From Symsagittifera roscoffensis (Eukaryota > Xenacoelomorpha > Acoela > Convolutidae): DNA of 64,000 bases. The position numbers and the translations under genes are program-made. The DNA is taken from assembly GCF_963678635.1 (NCBI RefSeq), contig NW_026971708.1, positions 62,001 through 126,000 on the forward strand. The letters run 5' to 3'. The notes beneath the pieces were generated by a model, which was given only the letters and a program-made list of their open reading frames with translations, ran no database searches and was not told the DNA's origin. The first letter of the stretch is position 1. Every line of letters begins with the position of its first letter. Shown one piece after another: positions 59,285 through 64,000 of the stretch.

Positions 59285-59610
59285 ATTGACAAGCATAAGC
59301 ATCCTTCGACCAATTTGGAACGATTTCTCAGACGGATAAAATCTCCGCTTACACGTTAAGGGATAGCGCGAAATACATCTCGCGTTAACTGTCTAAAATT
59401 GGCCAAAACGGCAATCTTCGAATCCCCATAACTTTAAAAAAAAATCACAGGTGAAATGTTTTCAAATTTAATCTCAGTATAAGAATACTTTTTGAATGAT
59501 AAAAAGTTTCCATCAAAAATGGCTGGTTAAAAACTCGCAATTTGTCTGAAGAAAAAAAACCACGCCGCGCATTAATATTCCGTTACTTTCGTTGCAAAAG
59601 TCGGAACAAT
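59285..59610 (+). repeat. Interspersed repeat family R1, copy C (left-truncated)
   Basis: Starts inside the family at 'ccttcgaccaatttgg' and keeps the core (with an extra 'ggga' in it) and the right end 'cgttactttcgttgcaaaagtcggaac'. Confidence 0.7.
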
Positions 59611-59899
59611 TTATTTGTCGGAAGCAACTTTTTCGTCCAAATTCGAAAACAATACTGGTACAGGTTCTGCAATTGCATTCTCTGAAGTCATTTCTGATCA
59701 AGGTTTAAATCTTAATAGCACACAACTGTCACAGTACTGTTTCTGTATTATTGCAGTAATGAAATAGTACTGGAGAGTTTTTACCGCAAAAGCATAATTT
59801 CAGCATCATGAACTGAAATAATTTTGCTTCAATCTGATTGGCCAGAATTAGTCAATAAAAAGTTGGCGAAAATTTCAAAACTCTTTGTTTACAGGTTCT

Positions 59900-60755
59900 A
59901 TAAAAGGGCTGTAGTACAACAGTGCCGAAGAACAACAGTACCAAAAAAACAAAACTGCTCGTATCAAGGCAAATCCCTAAATCTTCTGACTGCCTTTTAA
60001 GGTCTATGGAGCATTATTAACGTGAAAAATAAAATTAAAAAAAAGAAAATGATTTTTTTTAATTTGAGGTTTTTTTGTAAAAATTATCCCACCATACGCC
60101 ATATAAAGTACAAAATGATAGATTTCTCTCCAGTTACAACTCAATTTTGGCAAATAAGTTTCCTTTGACCAATTTGGAACGATTTATAAGACGGATAAAA
60201 TCTCCGCTTACACGTTAATGGATAGCGCGAAATATATAGCGCGTTAATGGTCCGCAATTGGCCAAAATGGCTATCTGTAAACCCCCATAATATTCCAAAA
60301 ATTAATCGCAGGGACATATTTTTTCAAATTTAAACTCAGTACAACAATACTTTTTTAATCAATGGCTAGTTGAAAAGCCGAAAATTGCCTGAAGAAAAAA
60401 AACCCTTTTTGGTTACGAAAGTCGGAGCAATTAGTTCAACCGTGCCGAAAATGAAAACTTTGTTCAACAGTGCCACAAATTTGATCAAATTTGAACATTT
60501 TAAGAGGGCGATCAAAAATAAACGGCGTTCAATTATAACCTTCAGTGACACTGTAATTTGAGCGAGAAAGTTTGGAACTTAGACGTTTTGGCGCCATAAT
60601 AATTGTTTAATTGGCAGTTGGAGGCATTTTGACACCAAGTTGGAGTATTTTTTTGTTAATTAGCGTCAATAATTTCCCAACTATTCTGAAATTTTCCCGC
60701 TTTCCTCGGCACTGTTATGCTTCGGCACTGTTGAACGCTCCCTTATAAATCAGCC
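59900..60755. mobile_element. Inverted-repeat element split by an R1 copy
   Basis: The left end 'tataaaagggctgtagtacaacagtgccgaag' matches the complement of the right end (60711-60750, 'cttcggcactgttgaacgctcccttata'). The 'caacagtgccgaa' phrase occurs more than once at each end and again near 60436 and 60468. R1 copy D lies inside it, so this element was present first. No coding capacity. Confidence 0.6.
59950..60431 (+). repeat. Interspersed repeat family R1, copy D
   Basis: Left end 'actgctcgtatcaaggcaaatccct', core 'acacgttaatggatagcgcgaaatatatagcgcg', right end 'ttacgaaagtcggagcaa' with the right hairpin shortened. Confidence 0.7.
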
Positions 60756-60759
60756 AAAT

Positions 60760-62758
60760 TAGACAAAGATATCGATTTTGAGCAGCCATAAGGATGGTAT
60801 GTTTTTCCTAGTTCTATTTTCTGTGTTTTTTTTCTCGTGTGGGTAAAACTCTTCCTTCAGCCTATTTGAGATGTTTTAACTATTCCCCTCTTGGTAGTAA
60901 GACAAATAAGACTACAGGGCAGTAAGACAAATGAGAGTTAAAACATGTAAATTGAGCTGTTCGAATGACAGTTATCTAAATTGTTCAGAAAGATAATTGG
61001 AGAGTTTTGTGTGTAGCGTCGTCTCAAAGTCCCAACAAAAGCGGTTGTCACCCCGACACCGTGTTAACCAAGCCAATCAGTGACGTCAATCTTTTGTTCT
61101 CTGCATTTGTACATTTGAATAATGCATGATCGCAAAACTCAAAAATTTTGAGGGGAATGAGTAAAAAACTGTCAGTACTGGTTTTCTGTGCACACGGCAG
61201 ATTAATTTGGGTATTCGGGTAGAAAAAGTTGATAAGTATAATTTAACTTAAACCTAATTTTTTTGTCTATCTAATAAACGTCAGTTCTATTTAAGTATTT
61301 CCCCGCCCCTAATGGTTTCTACTTAAAACATCCGCTTACGTAGCAGTGTTTGAACAACCTACCACGTAGCAGTGTTTGAAAATAATATATTAACCAATTC
61401 CATTTTGACAAAAATTCTAGTCACACAATTCTCCTTTATGGAAAAAATGCTTAGCATACAACTCAAACTATTCCATAGAAGAGAAAAGTATTAAGAATAG
61501 CATGAATAGCATCTTGTCACTAAAAGAATTGTAGTACTAGCATTTTTCATAAATGAAATAGTATGACTAGCAATATTTTCCCTAAATCAAATTGTCTGAC
61601 AGGAATTTTTTCCTTAGATTAAAACATTTTCTTTTAAGCTTTGCATTATAAATATACATTTGTTTTTTTTCTTTAAAAGACAAAAGCCGAAGGACTTCTA
61701 CGATGAAAAAACATTGTAGGTTAAACGGCAGCATGTTCGTCGATTAAAATACATATTGAGATATGCGAAATATGTTAATTTGTTAAACTTCACATATTGT
61801 TTTATAAGAAATACTTTTTAAAAATTGAATTTGGTTTTGAGGCCTTTTTTTGAAAAATCAAGCGCTGAACGTTCTGGCCTAACTTTTGGTCCAATTTAAG
61901 TTAACATGTCGAAATCTAAAATCAAAAAATAAAAATTCAGACATCACTGAAAATCGTTGATGTTATTTTTGTTTCTTGTGAGTAAAAAGACTGCGTCTGG
62001 ACTACCTTACAGGCAAAAATTTTGAAATTTTTGCAGGCATGAAAGTTGTTTTCTGAAGTATTTTGTATCTTCATATGACAGAACTAAAACTAAAATTAAA
62101 ACCAAGTAATTGTTTCTACTCATTTTGTAGGGAAGAAATGCTTATCATACATTTCTCAGAAATGAATATTGTTGATAAAAACTTTTTGCAGAAAATAAAA
62201 AATCAATCTTTTGCCAAACAAAAGGTCTGTTTGTCATTGAAAAAATTGGACTAAGTTTTTTTTTCAAAATTACTTGAAAATAAATTTTCAGGGTTTCCAA
62301 GTTTTTATCCGTATGGAAAAAATGTTTGTCCTACAATTTTTATAAATGAAACTTGTATGATAAGCATTTTTTCATTGACTTCATCAAAAGAATTGTTTGA
62401 GAATGATTTTATTTTCGTATGGAGATGAACCCGGGATCAAAACTGAGACAAGGAGAAGCAGTTAAGAGTTAACTGTTTATTTTGTAAGTTTGCTTTCTCA
62501 TCTTGATTCTGATTGATTAATACAGTATTTGTCTGCTGACTGTTGATTATGGATATGCGGTTGTCTAAACTCAGACCGCACATCAGAATCTCTAACCATC
62601 GAAATATAAACAGTAAACTAGCAGTAGAGCTTTCTATAGAGAAGTTTATGTGGTAGGTTAGTAAATCGATGTATCAATAAACCACAAACGGGTGGACTAG
62701 ATTAATTGAAAACGATTTGTGCAATTTGATATATATATTTTTTGAAAATAATTGAACT
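60760..62758. other. Non-coding, nothing recognised
   Basis: AT-rich. Contains a short duplication of 'acgtagcagtgtttgaa' (61337-61382). No gene seen. Confidence 0.4.
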
Positions 62759-62759
62759 A

Positions 62760-63238
62760 AACAAGACTGCTCGTATAACAGGGCGAAGCCCTGTACACTC
62801 CGACTGCACTTAAAAGCAATTAAACAGTTTTTTTTTTATTGAAAATTGGCAAAACAATAGAAAAAAAAAGAATTTTTTCTTCATTGTGTCCCTTAAATGC
62901 TTTGTATAATACTAAGGGTGTGATTAGCGCCTCGTATTGAGATAATAGGATTAAACTGCTGGCCTCAATTCAATTTGAAATGCACTAATTTGCTTCTTAC
63001 TTGTGTTGTAAGTACGCAATATAACGCATTTTAATTATCGCAACTTGGTCAAATTAGCAATTTTCAAACGCCCTCAACTTTACGAAAAACGATCACAGGT
63101 GAAAAATGTTTTCAAAGTTAAGCTCAGGACAACAATACCTTTTCAATGGCTAATTGAAAAATTGATTTTTGTCTCAAGAAAAAAAAACCAACCCGAGCAC
63201 AAACACCGTTACTTTCGTTTCGAAATTCGGAACAATAA
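62760..63238 (+). repeat. Interspersed repeat family R1, copy E (diverged middle)
   Basis: Good left hairpin (cagggcgaagccctg) and right hairpin region (actttcgtttcgaaattcggaac). The middle differs from copies A-D, so this is a subfamily sharing mainly the ends. Confidence 0.7.
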
Positions 63239-63341
63239 AGTATCTCTTGGCATGAGCCTGACAGTTAAAACTATTGCCCTTCTTCAGGACGGATCTCTCT
63301 AACTATTCCGCCCCTATGGTACCTAGTAACAAATCTTTCTC

Positions 63342-63360
63342 TCTCTCTCTCTATCTCCTT
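63342..63360. repeat. Short TC microsatellite
   Basis: 'tctctctctctctctatctc'-type run. Confidence 0.7.
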
Positions 63361-63498
63361 ATAGAGAAATGCTACAATGGTTAAGCATACAAGATTTTTA
63401 ACCCTAGTAGACATGAGTCCCCCTTTTGGAGAAGAATAGTTAAAAAGATCTTTCAGGATAAATTACTTCTTTTAGTCTTTATTTCCGCAATTAGTGTA

Positions 63499-63990
63499 AC
63501 AAGACTGCTCGTATATCAGGGCAAAGCCCTGAATGTTCCGACTGTCCCTTAAATCATGTCGAATAGTTTTTGGGAGAAGAAAGTATTGAAAACCTATAAA
63601 TATTGGACAATATCAAAATGTGAAGTGTTCAGTCGTACGAAATTATATCCGATTCGCTAGCCTCCATTCAATTTGAAATGATTTTGTTGTGAGGGATAAT
63701 TCGCCTTGCATAAATAATTCGCGTTAAGCTCTCGGCAATATAAAATATTCAAAGCGCGCATAATTTAGTCAAGAACATGGCCAATTTGGCAATTTTCAAA
63801 CTCTCAGAGCTTTACAAAAATAATTGGGCATAAAAATATCTTTTCAAATTTAAACTCAGGAAGTTAATATGTTCAATGGGGCCTAAAATTTTTTTGTTGA
63901 AAACTATTTTTACGATCGGTGAAAAATTACTGAATAAAAAGAATCACACCGAGCATAAATATTCCGTTTTCTTCGGAAGTGGGAACAAAT
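63499..63990 (+). repeat. Interspersed repeat family R1, copy F (diverged middle)
   Basis: Left hairpin 'cagggcaaagccctg' followed by 'aatgttccgactgtcc'. The middle has 'aattcgcgttaagctc' in place of the usual palindrome. The right end is decayed ('attccgttttcttcggaagtgggaac'). Confidence 0.65.
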
Positions 63991-64000
63991 ATTACGTAAT

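Noticed and set aside
1..64000. CRISPR arrays, rRNA or tRNA genes
   Set aside because: The regular repeats are satellites without spacer structure, and no rRNA or cloverleaf sequence was recognised.

Overview
The window is AT-rich animal nuclear DNA, probably from an invertebrate. The evidence is an animal BRD8-type bromodomain gene, a five-exon rhodopsin-class receptor gene with GT-AG introns, a decayed LINE, a hAT MITE, satellites and a very large Ty3/gypsy-like LTR element. I cannot name the species. No rRNA, tRNA or CRISPR was recognised. Protein-family calls rest on motifs read by eye; no database search was possible.

Layout. 540-6500: a decayed satellite of related monomers that all carry the same phrases. 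6931-7953 (+): an intronless BRD8-like gene (NuA4/TIP60 subunit). 8916-12945 (+): a broken single-exon gene for a protein with three NERD-like nuclease modules followed by a superfamily-1 helicase. It carries two single-base frame changes and one TAG. 13380-15620: eight copies of a ~285-bp tandem repeat. 16416-16768: a hAT MITE with its 8-bp target duplication. 33179-20974 (-): a GPCR gene of about 426 codons that I assembled from five exons with matching phases. Its 9-kb second intron holds a degenerate LINE (ORF1, endonuclease, RT), a ~600-bp foldback element and a copy of an interspersed repeat.

35237-54186: an 18.95-kb LTR retroelement with 410-bp LTRs that differ at two positions and are flanked by a 4-bp TTAC duplication. 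Internal order: primer-binding site; a 1.2-kb leader; two small ORFs; gag (capsid, zinc knuckle); pol (protease, RT, RNase H, HHCC and DD35E integrase, GPY/F); a small hydrophobic ORF that can splice onto a methionine-free Ser/Thr/Pro-rich ORF; an 847-codon envelope-like glycoprotein; another long Pro/Ser-rich ORF; a consensus 78-bp intron; and a 1.5-kb non-coding tail. Gag, pol and the last ORF each contain exactly one in-frame stop codon (TGA, TGA, TAA). The element's coding strand is A/C-rich and G-poor, unlike the flanks.

54187-64000: no genes. It contains a nine-copy 89-bp tandem repeat with a dimeric higher-order pattern, several copies of an unclassified ~0.5-kb non-autonomous repeat (hairpin ends, palindromic core), and a nested inverted-repeat element.

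The two most interesting items are the retrovirus-like element, with its extra genes and layered expression signals (overlaps, frame changes, splicing), and the NERD-array/helicase gene. The latter looks like a nuclease-helicase in which only the third nuclease module keeps the full catalytic signature.
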